Shown here piece by piece: positions 33,418-42,829 of a stretch of DNA of 64,000 nucleotides. The DNA lies in the NCBI RefSeq assembly GCF_024752025.1, contig NZ_JANTPU010000001.1, positions 186,001-250,000 of the forward strand. The letters are read 5' to 3'. The translations under genes and the position numbers were made by a program. Position 1 is the stretch's first letter; each line of letters starts with the position of its first letter. The DNA is from Pseudidiomarina sp. CB1 (lineage in GTDB: Bacteria > Pseudomonadota > Gammaproteobacteria > Enterobacterales > Alteromonadaceae). Below the pieces are notes generated by a model. The model searched no databases, had not been told where the DNA came from, and worked only from the letters and a program-made list of their open reading frames with translations.

Positions 33418-34860
33418 ATGAAACTTCCTTTACCTTTTTTACTCACGTTAGGCTTAATGACCGCAAGCGCCTTCGCGCAACAACAAGTCCTTAAAGGTGC
33501 AACGCTGTACGATGGCAATGGTGGCGAGCCCATCGAAAATAGCGTCGTGGTGGTTGAAAAGGGCACCATTAGCTGCGTTGGCACTGACTGTGCGATTGCA
33601 GATGGCGCTGAAGTTATTGATGTTTCAGGCAAGTACCTCACTCCTGGTTTGGTCGATTCCCATGTGCACTATGCTGCTAGTGGTTGGTTTGATTCGCGTC
33701 AGATGTTCCCGATTTTAGAGGATTTGTATGACACCGAAGAGGTTCAGGATTATTTGCAGTCAAATACTGACAAACTGGACAGAACTTATCTCTGTTCCGG
33801 TGTTACAGCCTTATTCGATACTGGCAGTTTTCCGTGGACAGTGAGCTTACAAGAAGGATCTATAGCGAACTCGGATAAACCTCGATTTGTTGCGGCCGGC
33901 CAACTATTGACGCATGGTGAAACGCCGATGAGCGAGGCGGTGCTGAAGAAGCAAGTTCACGCAGGCGTTCATGAATTTTTGCCTATGAGCACCGATGAAG
34001 AGGCGCTTTCGAGCGTGGCTGCCGTTGCTGCGACAGGCGCTAGCGCGCTAAAAGTGTGGTTTGACCCGCTGCCGCAAGAACTGACAGACGAATACTACCC
34101 GCGCTTAAAGGTCATTGGTGATGCAGCACACCGCCAAGGTCTACAATTTATCGTCCATACGTGGACACTTGCCGATGCGAAAGCAGCAGTGGCTGCTGGC
34201 GCTGATGTGTTAGTTCACAGCGTTTACGATAAGCTGGTTGATGACGAATTTATTCAAGCCGTCGTTGACAATGATGTGGTGTACGAGCCAACCAGCAGCT
34301 TTGCTCTAACCGATGGAATATCGACGCTCAATATTCTGCTGGGCGATGAGCCTAATTTTAATGATCCGAACCATTGTATTGATCCGCACACCCGAAAACT
34401 GGTGAAAGAGGGCTACAAAAAGTTGCACCCGTTCTACAACAAGATGCTTAACAAAATGGACTACGTACGTAGTGTCATCGCCAATGGTCAGGAGCAGTTC
34501 ATTGTTAAATACAACATGAAAACTTTGCACGAAGCCGGTGCAACAGTGGCAACAAGCACGGATGCAGGTAACCCTAGTATGTTTCACGGAGCTTCAATGC
34601 TAGAAGAAATGAGGAACATGCAGTCAGCTGGAATTTCGGCCGCCGATGTCCTCGTCATGTCCACCAAAAATGGTGCTAAAGCATTAGGCTTAGAAGCCAC
34701 ACTCGGCACTGTTGAAGTCGGTAAAAACGCTGATTTAGTGGTGCTGGAAGAAGACCCAGGCAAAGACGTTTCAGCATTCCGCAGCATCACTCATGTGATG
34801 CGTTTTGGTACGTTGCACAGCATTGCCGATTTGAGTTACGCCAATGAAAATGCCGACTAG
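33418..34860 (+). CDS. Exported amidohydrolase (imidazolonepropionase-like)
   Basis: 480-aa protein with a signal peptide (MKLPLPFLLTLGLMTASAFA). The amidohydrolase core shows the metal motif VDSHVHYAASGW (HxH, about residue 81), a Lys-containing strand SALKVWFDPL, His residues in FIVHTWTL and VLVHSVYDKL, and Asp in VATSTDAGNPS. The C-terminal VGKNADLVVLEEDP is the usual family end. Related enzymes include prolidase-like and imidazolonepropionase-like hydrolases; the substrate is unknown. Its stop overlaps the convergent CDF gene within a palindrome. Confidence 0.87.
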   Translation: MKLPLPFLLTLGLMTASAFAQQQVLKGATLYDGNGGEPIENSVVVVEKGTISCVGTDCAIADGAEVIDVSGKYLTPGLVDSHVHYAASGWFDSRQMFPILEDLYDTEEVQDYLQSNTDKLDRTYLCSGVTALFDTGSFPWTVSLQEGSIANSDKPRFVAAGQLLTHGETPMSEAVLKKQVHAGVHEFLPMSTDEEALSSVAAVAATGASALKVWFDPLPQELTDEYYPRLKVIGDAAHRQGLQFIVHTWTLADAKAAVAAGADVLVHSVYDKLVDDEFIQAVVDNDVVYEPTSSFALTDGISTLNILLGDEPNFNDPNHCIDPHTRKLVKEGYKKLHPFYNKMLNKMDYVRSVIANGQEQFIVKYNMKTLHEAGATVATSTDAGNPSMFHGASMLEEMRNMQSAGISAADVLVMSTKNGAKALGLEATLGTVEVGKNADLVVLEEDPGKDVSAFRSITHVMRFGTLHSIADLSYANENAD

Positions 34861-34871
34861 TCTAGTCGGCA
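34851..34871. terminator. Palindrome spanning two convergent stop codons (amidohydrolase / CDF)
   Basis: Perfect 10-bp arms TGCCGACTAG and CTAGTCGGCA around a single T. Both TAG stop codons fall inside, and both proteins end in Asp. It could be a bidirectional terminator or mRNA-end hairpin. Confidence 0.55.
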
Positions 34872-35759
34872 GGCCTCGGATTTGAATTCCAGTTCGATGG
34901 TGGTGTGGAAGATGTCAAACTCGGCGACCGCTTGGTTAATGGCTTCTTTGACGGCGAAGTAGTGTTCGCTGTCATTGAAGTCGTCTTTTAGCTCAACATG
35001 GGCAGTGAGTACGTGGGATTCGCCATCGAGTGACCACAAATGCATGTGATGAATATCGGCGACCTGTTCGACTGCTCGTATTGCATCTTGGACTTCTTTA
35101 TACAGCTGAGGATTGGGATTGGCCTGACTGAACAGTTTTAGTGTCTCAATCAGATTGCGTACGACGTTAATTACAATGAAGGCTGTGAACGCAATGGACA
35201 GCAGTGGGTCGATTATGGGCCAGTCGACAAAGGTCATGACAATCGCGCCGATCAGGACCGCGACCCAGCCCAAAACATCTTCAAGTAAATGCCAGTTCAG
35301 CACACGTTCATTAAGTGTTTCACCAGCCGCGAGTTTGAATGCGGCAAAGCCATTGACCACCACACCCAGAATCGCCAAATAAATCATGCCTTCGGTATCG
35401 GGCATCACTGGGTCGGTAAGGCGTGGTATTGCTTCGAACAATACCCAAGTCGAGCCAGCTAGCAAAACAATGGCGTTAATCAACGCGCCGAGTAAGCTGA
35501 AGCGTTTATAGCCATAGGTAAAGCCGGTTGTCGCTTGTTTTGCACCGAGTTTATGGAGTATCCACGAAAGCCCCAATGACAGGCTGTCACCGAGGTCGTG
35601 TACGGCATCCGCAATGATTGCGGTACTGTTGGTCAGTACGCCGCCGATAAACTCGATGATGGTAAAAAAGAAGTTGAGCCAAAATGCCAAACCAATACGT
35701 TTTGACGATGCATCGCCGTGGTGGTGATGGCCATGATGGTGTCCGTGGTGGTGTCCCAT
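34857..35759 (-). CDS. Cation diffusion facilitator (CzcD/ZitB-like metal exporter)
   Basis: 300-aa inner-membrane metal/H+ antiporter exporting Zn, Co, Cd or similar ions. The N-terminus is His-rich (MGHHHGHHHGHHHHGDAS). Six helices follow, with metal-site motifs IIADAVHDLGDSLSLGLSW (HxxxD) and WHLLEDVLGWVAVLIGA (HxxxD). The cytosolic C-terminal domain begins at about residue 215 and contains ADIHHMHLWSLDGESHVLTAHVEL. The sequence pattern is close to the CzcD group. Confidence 0.95.
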   Translation of the reverse strand: MGHHHGHHHGHHHHGDASSKRIGLAFWLNFFFTIIEFIGGVLTNSTAIIADAVHDLGDSLSLGLSWILHKLGAKQATTGFTYGYKRFSLLGALINAIVLLAGSTWVLFEAIPRLTDPVMPDTEGMIYLAILGVVVNGFAAFKLAAGETLNERVLNWHLLEDVLGWVAVLIGAIVMTFVDWPIIDPLLSIAFTAFIVINVVRNLIETLKLFSQANPNPQLYKEVQDAIRAVEQVADIHHMHLWSLDGESHVLTAHVELKDDFNDSEHYFAVKEAINQAVAEFDIFHTTIELEFKSEACRLD

Positions 35760-35876
35760 AAGCCTCTAACTTGTCGTTGTTTTTTTCATTATAGAGCAGA
35801 AATAAAGCTTGATCGAGATCAAGGTTTTTCGAGCATAACCCCATAAACTATAGGGGAATTAACTAAGGAGTGCTGT

Positions 35877-36581
35877 ATGAAAACCTCATTGATCGTAAGT
35901 AGCTTATTGATTGCCGGTCTTGCTTCACCGTTAGCGGCTGCGGCGGACACATTTTCCGTAAACGTTGGTGCTATCGGTGTTATGCCAAATGATGATAGCG
36001 GATCGTTGCCTGTAATTGAATCTATTGCGGGTTTAGATGCTGGCAGTACCGGTGTCACAGTCGACGAGAATACCCAATTAGGTATTACCTTTGATTATCG
36101 CTTGAGCCCAAATTGGAGTCTTGAGTTGGTGGCTGCAACACCGTTCACGCATGAGATTCATGGCACCGGCGCAATTGATGGCTTGAAAATTGGTGAAACC
36201 AAACATCTTCCGCCAACTTTATTGGCGCAGTATCACTTCACTTTAGACAATGATGCCATCGATCCATTTATCGGTTTTGGTGTGAACTACACGACGTTCT
36301 TCGAAGAGAAGGTCAGTCCAGAGCTTGGTGGCGTGCTGACCGATCTAGCTGTGATCACGGCTGATGATGACGTTGAACTTGCACTTTCAAACAGCTGGGG
36401 ATTCGCACTGCAAGCCGGTGTTAACATCGAGTTAGCAGACAATTGGGGCTTGCACTTAATGGTGAGTCGCATGGCGATTGATACGGTCGCTGATGTACGT
36501 ATCAATGGCGCCACCGCAGAGTCCGTCGCGGTCGATATCGATCCGACAGTGGCTATGTTTGGTATTCGCTATAGCTTCTAA
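35877..36581 (+). CDS. OmpW-family outer-membrane protein
   Basis: 234-aa porin-like beta-barrel with a signal peptide (MKTSLIVSSLLIAGLASPLAAAA). OmpW features are FSVNVGAIGVMPNDDSG near the start, LGITFDYRLSPNWSLELVAATPFTHEI and HLPPTLLAQYHF, and the C-terminal Phe in AMFGIRYSF. The eight-stranded barrel passes small hydrophobic molecules through the outer membrane. AAGGAGTGCTGT precedes the ATG. A small DUF3149-like gene follows after 11 bp. Confidence 0.93.
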   Translation: MKTSLIVSSLLIAGLASPLAAAADTFSVNVGAIGVMPNDDSGSLPVIESIAGLDAGSTGVTVDENTQLGITFDYRLSPNWSLELVAATPFTHEIHGTGAIDGLKIGETKHLPPTLLAQYHFTLDNDAIDPFIGFGVNYTTFFEEKVSPELGGVLTDLAVITADDDVELALSNSWGFALQAGVNIELADNWGLHLMVSRMAIDTVADVRINGATAESVAVDIDPTVAMFGIRYSF

Positions 36582-36592
36582 GGAGGCGTTTT

Positions 36593-36721
36593 ATGCAATT
36601 ACTTAAAGAATTTGTATCCGATCCAGTTATCTTTTTCTCGTTCACAGGGCTTGCGGTAGTTATTGGTATTTGCATCTTCTACGTGATTTATTTTATCGCG
36701 AAGGTGAACGGCGAAGACTGA
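36593..36721 (+). CDS. 42-aa single-helix membrane protein, DUF3149-like
   Basis: Short gene with a strong site (AAGGAGGCGTTTT) before the ATG. It starts MQLLKEFVSDPVIFFSFTGL and continues with AVVIGICIFYVIYFIAKVNGED. One transmembrane helix (about residues 13-36) follows a short amphipathic start, matching small DUF3149 proteins. It lies 11 bp after ompW and may be cotranscribed. The function is unknown. Confidence 0.75.
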   Translation: MQLLKEFVSDPVIFFSFTGLAVVIGICIFYVIYFIAKVNGED

Positions 36722-36782
36722 TCGCAAAAAAGCTGGCTTTCGTAGACATTGTTTGAGTGACCAATTGTTTACGGAGGCCAGC

Positions 36783-37181
36783 TTGGCGGTACAGTTAATT
36801 TTGTTCTACGACGGCGGTTGCCCCTTGTGCGTGCACGAGATGCGCCAACTTAAAGCGCTTGACCAAAAGCGACAGCAGCAGCTGCAGTTTGAGGACATCT
36901 GGGCGCATGATTTCCCTGCGCGCTTTCCGCATATTGATACTGCACAAGCGAACAGTATTCTGCACGGCCAGCAAGCTGACGGCACGATGCTGTACGGATT
37001 AGATGTGACCCATGCGGCCTGGTCCGCAGTGGGGAGAGGTTGGCTGACAGCGCCATTACGTTGGCCTCTGGTGCGTTGGCTCGCCGATAAAGGTTACTTA
37101 GGTTTTGCCAAACATCGTTACCGAATCTCTAAGTTGATCACCGGTAAGGAACGTTGCATGCAATGCTCACTCGATGAATAA
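36783..37181 (+). CDS. DCC-family thiol-disulfide oxidoreductase-like protein (DUF393)
   Basis: 132-aa protein with the family signature LILFYDGGCPLCVHEMRQL (D-G-x-C-x-x-C) and a C-terminal part GYLGFAKHRYRISKLITGKERCMQC. The CPLC pair suggests thiol-disulfide exchange. I chose TTG at 36783 because ACGGAGGCCAGC precedes it and the protein then begins directly with the first strand; the TTG at 36753 is an alternative. Confidence 0.82.
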   Translation: MAVQLILFYDGGCPLCVHEMRQLKALDQKRQQQLQFEDIWAHDFPARFPHIDTAQANSILHGQQADGTMLYGLDVTHAAWSAVGRGWLTAPLRWPLVRWLADKGYLGFAKHRYRISKLITGKERCMQCSLDE

Positions 37182-37201
37182 AGTACCGATGTTGAATCGG
37201 T

Positions 37202-37660
37202 CTAGGTCAGCTGTTGTAGCACGGCCTGATATTCTTTAACTTGAAAGGGGACTACGCTTAAACGTGAACCTTTTTGCACGAGCGGATTTGCTGCAAGTGC
37301 TGGCATCTGCTTGAGTTGTTGTAGTGCTAATAGGTGCTGAAATTTTTGTTTGAAACGCAGCCTTACAGCGCTCCAACGGGGACTATCTGGGTTTGATTTG
37401 GCATCGAAGTAAGGCGAATCTGGATCGAACTGCAAGGGGTCCACAAACGCCTCTTCAGTGACTTCAGCTAGGCCAACAATACCGACTTTGGCGCAGCTGG
37501 AATGATAGATAAAAACGTGATCACCAACGTTCATATCGCGTAAAAAATTGCGTGCCTGATAGTTACGTACACCGTCCCAGACCATGCCCTTGTCGCCAGC
37601 TTTGGCGATGTCATCGATACTGCATTCATCAGGTTCTGTTTTGACCAACCAATACTTCAT
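37202..37660 (-). CDS. EVE-domain protein
   Basis: 152-aa single-domain protein of the EVE/PUA-like superfamily. It begins MKYWLVKTEPDECSIDDIAK, then GMVWDGVRNYQARNFLRDMNVGDHVFIYHSSCAKVGIVGLAEV and DSPYFDAKSNPDSPRWSAV. EVE domains bind modified bases in nucleic acids. Its start overlaps the stop of the efflux adaptor gene by 4 bp, which may be incidental operon structure. Confidence 0.93.
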   Translation of the reverse strand: MKYWLVKTEPDECSIDDIAKAGDKGMVWDGVRNYQARNFLRDMNVGDHVFIYHSSCAKVGIVGLAEVTEEAFVDPLQFDPDSPYFDAKSNPDSPRWSAVRLRFKQKFQHLLALQQLKQMPALAANPLVQKGSRLSVVPFQVKEYQAVLQQLT

Positions 37661-38841
37661 AACTGTACGTTCATGCCATTTTCTAAATCACTGCTCGGGT
37701 GGTTCACAACGCGCATGCCAGGCTCGAGGCCTTGCAGAATCTGGCGATAGATCCCGCTTTGGAATCCGACCTCGATCGCACGCTGTTCAATTTGTCCGTC
37801 ATGATACACGAAAACCTGCCATTGCTGGTCTTGTCGAAACAGCGCGGTAATGGGAACGGCCAAAGTTTGCGCAGCTTGCTCAACGATAATATCGGCGTTC
37901 ACGCGATAATCGTTACCTAAGTCAGGAGTTGGCTCGGTAAATTCAATAAAAACACTCACGCGTTGCTCCTCAATGCCCAGCGCAGAAATGCGTGTGAAGC
38001 CGGCCGGATTAACACGACGCACGATACCGCTGAGAACCTCTTGGCCGCCCCATTGGTTGATTCTTGCTGGCATGCCGGGTCGCACTTTTACCGCGGCGCT
38101 GCTGAGCAAATCAACTTGCACCTCAAGCTCTTGCAAGTCACCTAATTCAAGGATTGTTTCGCCGGCAGCGACGACGCCTTCGCAACAGCGGTAGCGCTGT
38201 AAGACTGTGCCGCTAATGGGGGCGGGGACCTCGAGAACGCGGGTTTTATCGCTGCTGCGCGAGCCCTCGGCAATCTCTAATACCAGCTTAGCATTGCTAA
38301 CATCAGCTTGCGCAACGGCAACGGCTGCAGTGGCTGAGCGCAAATTCGATTGCGCGCGAAATAGGGCAGTTTGTGCCCGTTCCATATCCACTGTCGAGGC
38401 AATACCGGCGTCGTAGAGTTTCTGAATACGTTGTTGTTCATTCGTGGCGAGTTGTGCTTCGCTCTCACTATTTTGTTGTAGTGCGATGGCAGCTTGCAAA
38501 CGCGCCTCGGCTGCATTCAACGTCTGTTCGGCTTGCTCGCGGCTACGTTGGTCTAACGCTGGTGTTGGGGTAGGTTCGACTAAAAACACGGTATCGCCTT
38601 GTTGCACGACATCGCCTGGCTCGAGAACGACGCGCCGCAAATAGCCCGCTATTGGTGCTGAGACTTGATAGGTGTTACGCAAATGCGTGCGGCCTTCGTC
38701 GTTCACCGTTGCTGCCAATGGGCCTTCATAGACTGTGGTAACAACCACTTGTGGTGGTTGCGGCCGCAGGCTATACACGAGTGCACTAACGAGTAGTGCA
38801 AGGAGCAACCATGGAAGCGTTTTTGCCAGCGGTTTTTTCAT
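37657..38841 (-). CDS. HlyD/MacA-type periplasmic efflux adaptor
   Basis: 394-aa membrane-fusion protein. A single N-terminal membrane helix (PWLLLALLVSALVYSL) is followed by a biotinyl-lipoyl half-motif SAPIAGYLRRVVLEPGDVVQQGDTVFLVEP. A long helical hairpin of about residues 95-185 (SREQAEQTLNAAEARLQAAIALQ) comes next, then the beta-barrel and membrane-proximal domains. It should connect the ABC permease (38855-41227) to an outer-membrane channel. It is transcribed in the order ATPase, permease, adaptor, EVE gene. Confidence 0.9.
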   Translation of the reverse strand: MKKPLAKTLPWLLLALLVSALVYSLRPQPPQVVVTTVYEGPLAATVNDEGRTHLRNTYQVSAPIAGYLRRVVLEPGDVVQQGDTVFLVEPTPTPALDQRSREQAEQTLNAAEARLQAAIALQQNSESEAQLATNEQQRIQKLYDAGIASTVDMERAQTALFRAQSNLRSATAAVAVAQADVSNAKLVLEIAEGSRSSDKTRVLEVPAPISGTVLQRYRCCEGVVAAGETILELGDLQELEVQVDLLSSAAVKVRPGMPARINQWGGQEVLSGIVRRVNPAGFTRISALGIEEQRVSVFIEFTEPTPDLGNDYRVNADIIVEQAAQTLAVPITALFRQDQQWQVFVYHDGQIEQRAIEVGFQSGIYRQILQGLEPGMRVVNHPSSDLENGMNVQL

Positions 38842-38854
38842 AATGTGTTCTCTT

Positions 38855-41227
38855 TTATTCCGATTTCAGCGCGGCCACCAAGTCGATGTGCTTAAGGCGA
38901 CGTAACATAAAGATGACGGCTATTAGCGCAGCGGTCAATACGCCGAACGCTGAGAGTCCGAAAAGCTGTCGACTGATAACAAAGGGAATGCGAAATAGCT
39001 CACTGCTCATGAGTTCGGTCATGCCCGCAGCGAACATAAAGCCGCAAAGCCAACCCAACGGAATGGCAATCAGTACCAGCAGTAAAAGCTCACCAAACAA
39101 CAATCGCGCGACTTCGCCATAGCTGTATCCCAGTACCCTAAGCGTCGCTAATTCACGCTCGCGTTCAGCAAGAGCGATGCGGGCATTGTTGTAGACCATA
39201 GCGAATGTTAACGAGCCAGCAAGAACAAAAATAATACTCATGGCGGTTAGCACAGTGTCATCCATATAATTGCGTAACTTGGTTTCGGCCTCGCGAATGT
39301 GACTGTAGCCGGCGACTTGTGGCATCTTGTTCAGTTCAGTGTAAAGCGACGCTTTGTGGTTATCATCAATGAGTAACCAGGCGCCGCTCAACACTGAGCT
39401 TTCTAACAAGATGTGGTTAAGCTCACCTAGTGCCATATACGCACCCACGCCAATGGATTCGTTGGTGGTGGCAACTAAGGGCACTGAGCGTGTTAAGCGG
39501 CGCTCGCCAATGAATTCAACATTGACGCTGCTTCCCGTCTCCAATTGCAGGTAATCGGCAAGGTGGTCGGTAAGTATGAGTCCCGTGGTCGGCATGCTGC
39601 GCACACTCGCCAATTGGCGCAACTGGCTAGCGGAATCAAATGCCGTGATCGACGTACTGTAGACTTGTCGTCCATTGTGCAGGCGCACCGGAACACTGCG
39701 CATACCTTCGACATAGTTTACACCGGGCAACGCGGCAAGACTGGTTAGCCCTTGCGCATCGGTGACTTGGGTAAAATGAACAATCAGATCCATCTGTTGC
39801 TCGACGCGATAATTACGGTCGAGCATGGTGCTGATGGCTTGAAATTGGTAGCTACCGAACAACAAAAGGCCGCCAGCTAAGGCGATGCCGAGCACTGACA
39901 AGGTGCTGCGCAACGGATGACGCACAAGGTTGCGTAAAATAATTCGCCAAGTTTGGCCAATGCCCATCATTGCGATGAAGTAGTTGATGCGGCTTTGCTG
40001 GAAATTTGCCGGACTGGGCGGGCGCATGGCTTGTGCCGGGGGAACTTGAACGGCCTGATAAATGGCTCGCCACGTGCCGATAAGGCCTGCGGCAAAGGTC
40101 ACGACGACGGCAATGGCTACGCTGCGCCAATTGAGTTGTACGCTGAGCTCAATAAAACTGAAATAGGTACCGTATAACTCAACCATAGTCGCCGCAAGCC
40201 AGCGGCTGAGAATAACGCCTAGGGCCAGCCCTAACAGCACGACTAAAGAGCTGTAGCCCAAGTAGTGTAGTAAGATCACCACTGGTCGGTAGCCAAAGGC
40301 TTTCATAATCGCAATGATTTGCTGCTGGGTATGAATCTGGCGTTGCATGAAAATATTGAACAAAAATGCCGAGGTGCCCAAGAACACGAAAGGTAGGAAA
40401 ATAGAATTCGTGCGCAGTTGCTTCAGTTCTTCGCTCAAAAAGCGATGGGAGATTTGTTCTTCTCGGGTGTAGCTGCCGCGCCCGCCATAACGCTCGAACA
40501 ACTGGTCTAAGCGTAATTGTACGGTGGCACTATCAGTATGATTAGACCCATCAGCTTGCGCCTCAAGTTTAACCAGTAGGCTGTTAAAGGCGCCATCCAT
40601 ATCAAGTGCTGCAGCGAGTGCGTCTTCACGCAGCCAGAAGACGCCATAGCGTTGGTAGTCGGGCATAATGTCAGCGGGACCAATTTGGTAGATAAACTCC
40701 GGTGAGATGGCGATACCAACAATTTCAAGCTCGGTACGACGGCCGTTGAGAATCGCCGTTATCGCGTCGTAAAGTTGCAGTTGGTGTGCCTGTGCGAAAG
40801 GCTCCGAAACGACAACTTGACGACTGTTGGTGGGTAATGAGCCACTGCGTAGGTGCAGCGTGTTAAGTAACTGCGTCTGCTGCTCAGGTAGTGAAACAAG
40901 TTGCGCCTGAATCGGATCGGCAAAGCCATCAAGTTCAATGCGTGCCGCGCTGCGAATACGTGTCTCGGCCATAGCTACACCAGGTAACTCTTGTACGGTG
41001 GTTAATAGGCTCTGCGGCGCTCGAGTGAGTTCAACAAAAACATCTGCGAAGCGGTGTTCATCATAAAACGTTTGCTGAGCGTTGACTAAGCTTTGTCGTG
41101 CGGTGGTCATGATCAACAACACCATCACCCCAACACTCACGACAATGGCAATAGCGAAGAGTTGTGCGCGAGCATGCCAAACCTCGCGGAGCAACTTCGC
41201 CAGCAAGGTTACATGCGGGCTTACCAA
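38855..41227 (-). CDS. ABC transporter permease, FtsX/MacB family
   Basis: 790-aa inner-membrane protein with two FtsX repeats. Helices occur at the N-terminus ([21 protein letters not shown]), in the middle ([42 protein letters not shown]), near residue 440 ([23 protein letters not shown]) and near the C-terminus. Large periplasmic domains lie between them. The double-length layout resembles DUF214-type permeases that work with MacA-like adaptors. It overlaps the ATPase gene by 7 bp. Confidence 0.9.
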   Translation of the reverse strand: MVSPHVTLLAKLLREVWHARAQLFAIAIVVSVGVMVLLIMTTARQSLVNAQQTFYDEHRFADVFVELTRAPQSLLTTVQELPGVAMAETRIRSAARIELDGFADPIQAQLVSLPEQQTQLLNTLHLRSGSLPTNSRQVVVSEPFAQAHQLQLYDAITAILNGRRTELEIVGIAISPEFIYQIGPADIMPDYQRYGVFWLREDALAAALDMDGAFNSLLVKLEAQADGSNHTDSATVQLRLDQLFERYGGRGSYTREEQISHRFLSEELKQLRTNSIFLPFVFLGTSAFLFNIFMQRQIHTQQQIIAIMKAFGYRPVVILLHYLGYSSLVVLLGLALGVILSRWLAATMVELYGTYFSFIELSVQLNWRSVAIAVVVTFAAGLIGTWRAIYQAVQVPPAQAMRPPSPANFQQSRINYFIAMMGIGQTWRIILRNLVRHPLRSTLSVLGIALAGGLLLFGSYQFQAISTMLDRNYRVEQQMDLIVHFTQVTDAQGLTSLAALPGVNYVEGMRSVPVRLHNGRQVYSTSITAFDSASQLRQLASVRSMPTTGLILTDHLADYLQLETGSSVNVEFIGERRLTRSVPLVATTNESIGVGAYMALGELNHILLESSVLSGAWLLIDDNHKASLYTELNKMPQVAGYSHIREAETKLRNYMDDTVLTAMSIIFVLAGSLTFAMVYNNARIALAERERELATLRVLGYSYGEVARLLFGELLLLVLIAIPLGWLCGFMFAAGMTELMSSELFRIPFVISRQLFGLSAFGVLTAALIAVIFMLRRLKHIDLVAALKSE

Positions 41228-41916
41228 TGGAGCTCCCTCGCAGCACGCTGCTGACTATTTTGCTGCTCTTCAGTGATGCAACCATCGGACAATCGAATCA
41301 TGCGGTCGGCCATCTCCGCAATGACCGCATTGTGGGTAATAATAGCGGTTGTCGTGCCTAACTCTTGGTTGATCGTTTGCAGAACTTCGAGAACTAAGCC
41401 TCCGGTAGTTGAATCGAGCGCTCCAGTGGGCTCGTCGCACAGGAGAATTTCGGGCCGTTTGGCGATAGCTCGGGCGATGGCAACACGTTGCTGCTCGCCG
41501 CCCGAAAGTTGTGCAGGAAAGTGATCCATGCGGTTGTGAAGGCCAACTCTTTCGAGAGCCTCTTCTGGCGACATAGGGTTACGAGCAATGTCGGTCACCA
41601 TAGCGACATTTTCGCGGGCGGTGAGGCTTGGGATTAAATTATAGAACTGGAATACAAAGCCCACATGGTCGCGGCGAAAGCGGGTGAGTTCACGGTCATT
41701 TGCGGTATGTAAAGCGTGATCTCGATAATAGAGCTCACCGCTACTAGGGGTATCCAGTCCACCCATGATGTTAAGTAAAGTGGATTTGCCCGAGCCGGAG
41801 GCGCCAAGTAAAACAACAAGTTCACCACTGTGAAGTTGAAGACTCACGCCGCGAAGGGCGTGAATTTCAACTTCTCCCATTTGGTAAATCTTGCTAATAG
41901 CCTCGGCGCGGAGCAT
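41221..41916 (-). CDS. ABC transporter ATP-binding protein (MacB/LolD type)
   Basis: 231-aa ATPase. Walker A is [20 protein letters not shown], the signature is [18 protein letters not shown], and Walker B is [19 protein letters not shown], followed by the H-loop in [11 protein letters not shown]. This closely follows the MacB/LolD/FtsE group, which drives mechanotransmission-type exporters. It forms one transcript with the permease and adaptor genes downstream; the cargo is unknown. Confidence 0.95.
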   Translation of the reverse strand: MLRAEAISKIYQMGEVEIHALRGVSLQLHSGELVVLLGASGSGKSTLLNIMGGLDTPSSGELYYRDHALHTANDRELTRFRRDHVGFVFQFYNLIPSLTARENVAMVTDIARNPMSPEEALERVGLHNRMDHFPAQLSGGEQQRVAIARAIAKRPEILLCDEPTGALDSTTGGLVLEVLQTINQELGTTTAIITHNAVIAEMADRMIRLSDGCITEEQQNSQQRAARELHW

Positions 41917-41934
41917 GTTTGGTTTCCAAGTGGG

Positions 41935-42183
41935 TTAAGTGTTCCCCATCATCATAGCGCCACCTAAGCCCAGCACTCCCATACCAAAACCGATAACCAT
42001 GGCGATGAGCATCCAGATGAGAATAGCGCGAGCCCAATTCTGTTTTGAAGGTTTGGTGGAGCTTGAGAATGCCCAAATCAGCAGAGCAATCAGGTTAACT
42101 ACCGGAATAAAAGTAAGGAAAATAGTGAGCATCCACTCGCCAAGGCGAACGGTGCTTGAGCTGTCAAAGCCATGATGATCCAT
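41935..42183 (-). CDS. Small membrane protein with two helices
   Basis: 82-aa protein. Two hydrophobic helices, WMLTIFLTFIPVVNLIALLIWAF and AILIWMLIAMVIGFGMGVLGL, are separated by a short polar loop (SSSTKPSKQNWAR). The sequence resembles small uncharacterised membrane proteins of marine gammaproteobacteria. It lies directly upstream of the ABC ATPase gene on the same strand and could be part of that operon, but there is no functional evidence. Confidence 0.75.
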   Translation of the reverse strand: MDHHGFDSSSTVRLGEWMLTIFLTFIPVVNLIALLIWAFSSSTKPSKQNWARAILIWMLIAMVIGFGMGVLGLGGAMMMGNT

Positions 42184-42295
42184 GAGAGGGTCCTTTTATG
42201 CGTTATAGTTATACTTTCATCAATGGGTGATTGTGTTTGAACACTACATTTAGGAACATAGGTGGCGTCGGTTTGAGTGTCAATGAGAAAAATTA

Positions 42296-42829
42296 ATGAA
42301 ACAATATGTTATCGGTATTTTACTGAGTGTGTGCGCGGTACTAGGGGGAAGTTCAACGATGGCAAATGAGTTTACCGTGTATGTCGTACGGCATGCCGAA
42401 AAAGCGCAGGCAGAATCTGATCCGCCGCTTAGCGAGCAAGGTGTACAGCGTGCTCAAACGCTCGCAGGCATGCTGCAAAAAGCGCAGATCAAAGCTATTT
42501 ACAGCACGCCCTACCAACGCACTCAACAAACAGCTCAACCACTCGCAAAGTTACTAGGTATCACGGTACAGACCTATCACCCAGCAACCGCGCGTGAGCT
42601 CGTCGAACAACTCAAACAGGCGGGTGAGAATGCGCTGGTCGTTGGCCATAGTAATACAGTGCCTGCTTTGGTACGCAGCTTGGGCGGGCACAGTGAAGAC
42701 TTAACTGAGCGTGACTACGGTGATCTGTTTCAGCTTACGTTGCGCGATTGTGGTTGCGAACAGAGCGAATGTGACGTACATCAAACGCACTTGTTTGTTC
42801 CAGTAATAGCAGCTGATCACAACCACTAA
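42296..42829 (+). CDS. Exported histidine-phosphatase-family protein (SixA-like)
   Basis: 177-aa protein with a signal peptide (MKQYVIGILLSVCAVLGGSSTMA). The phosphatase core shows the catalytic VYVVRHAEKAQAESDPPLSEQGVQRA (RHA) and the second His in ALVVGHSNTVPALV. Residues KAIYSTPYQRTQQTAQPLA complete the RHxG-type pocket. The short size recalls SixA, but the export signal points to a periplasmic phosphatase. Its stop overlaps the convergent diguanylate cyclase gene by 4 bp. Confidence 0.88.
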   Translation: MKQYVIGILLSVCAVLGGSSTMANEFTVYVVRHAEKAQAESDPPLSEQGVQRAQTLAGMLQKAQIKAIYSTPYQRTQQTAQPLAKLLGITVQTYHPATARELVEQLKQAGENALVVGHSNTVPALVRSLGGHSEDLTERDYGDLFQLTLRDCGCEQSECDVHQTHLFVPVIAADHNH

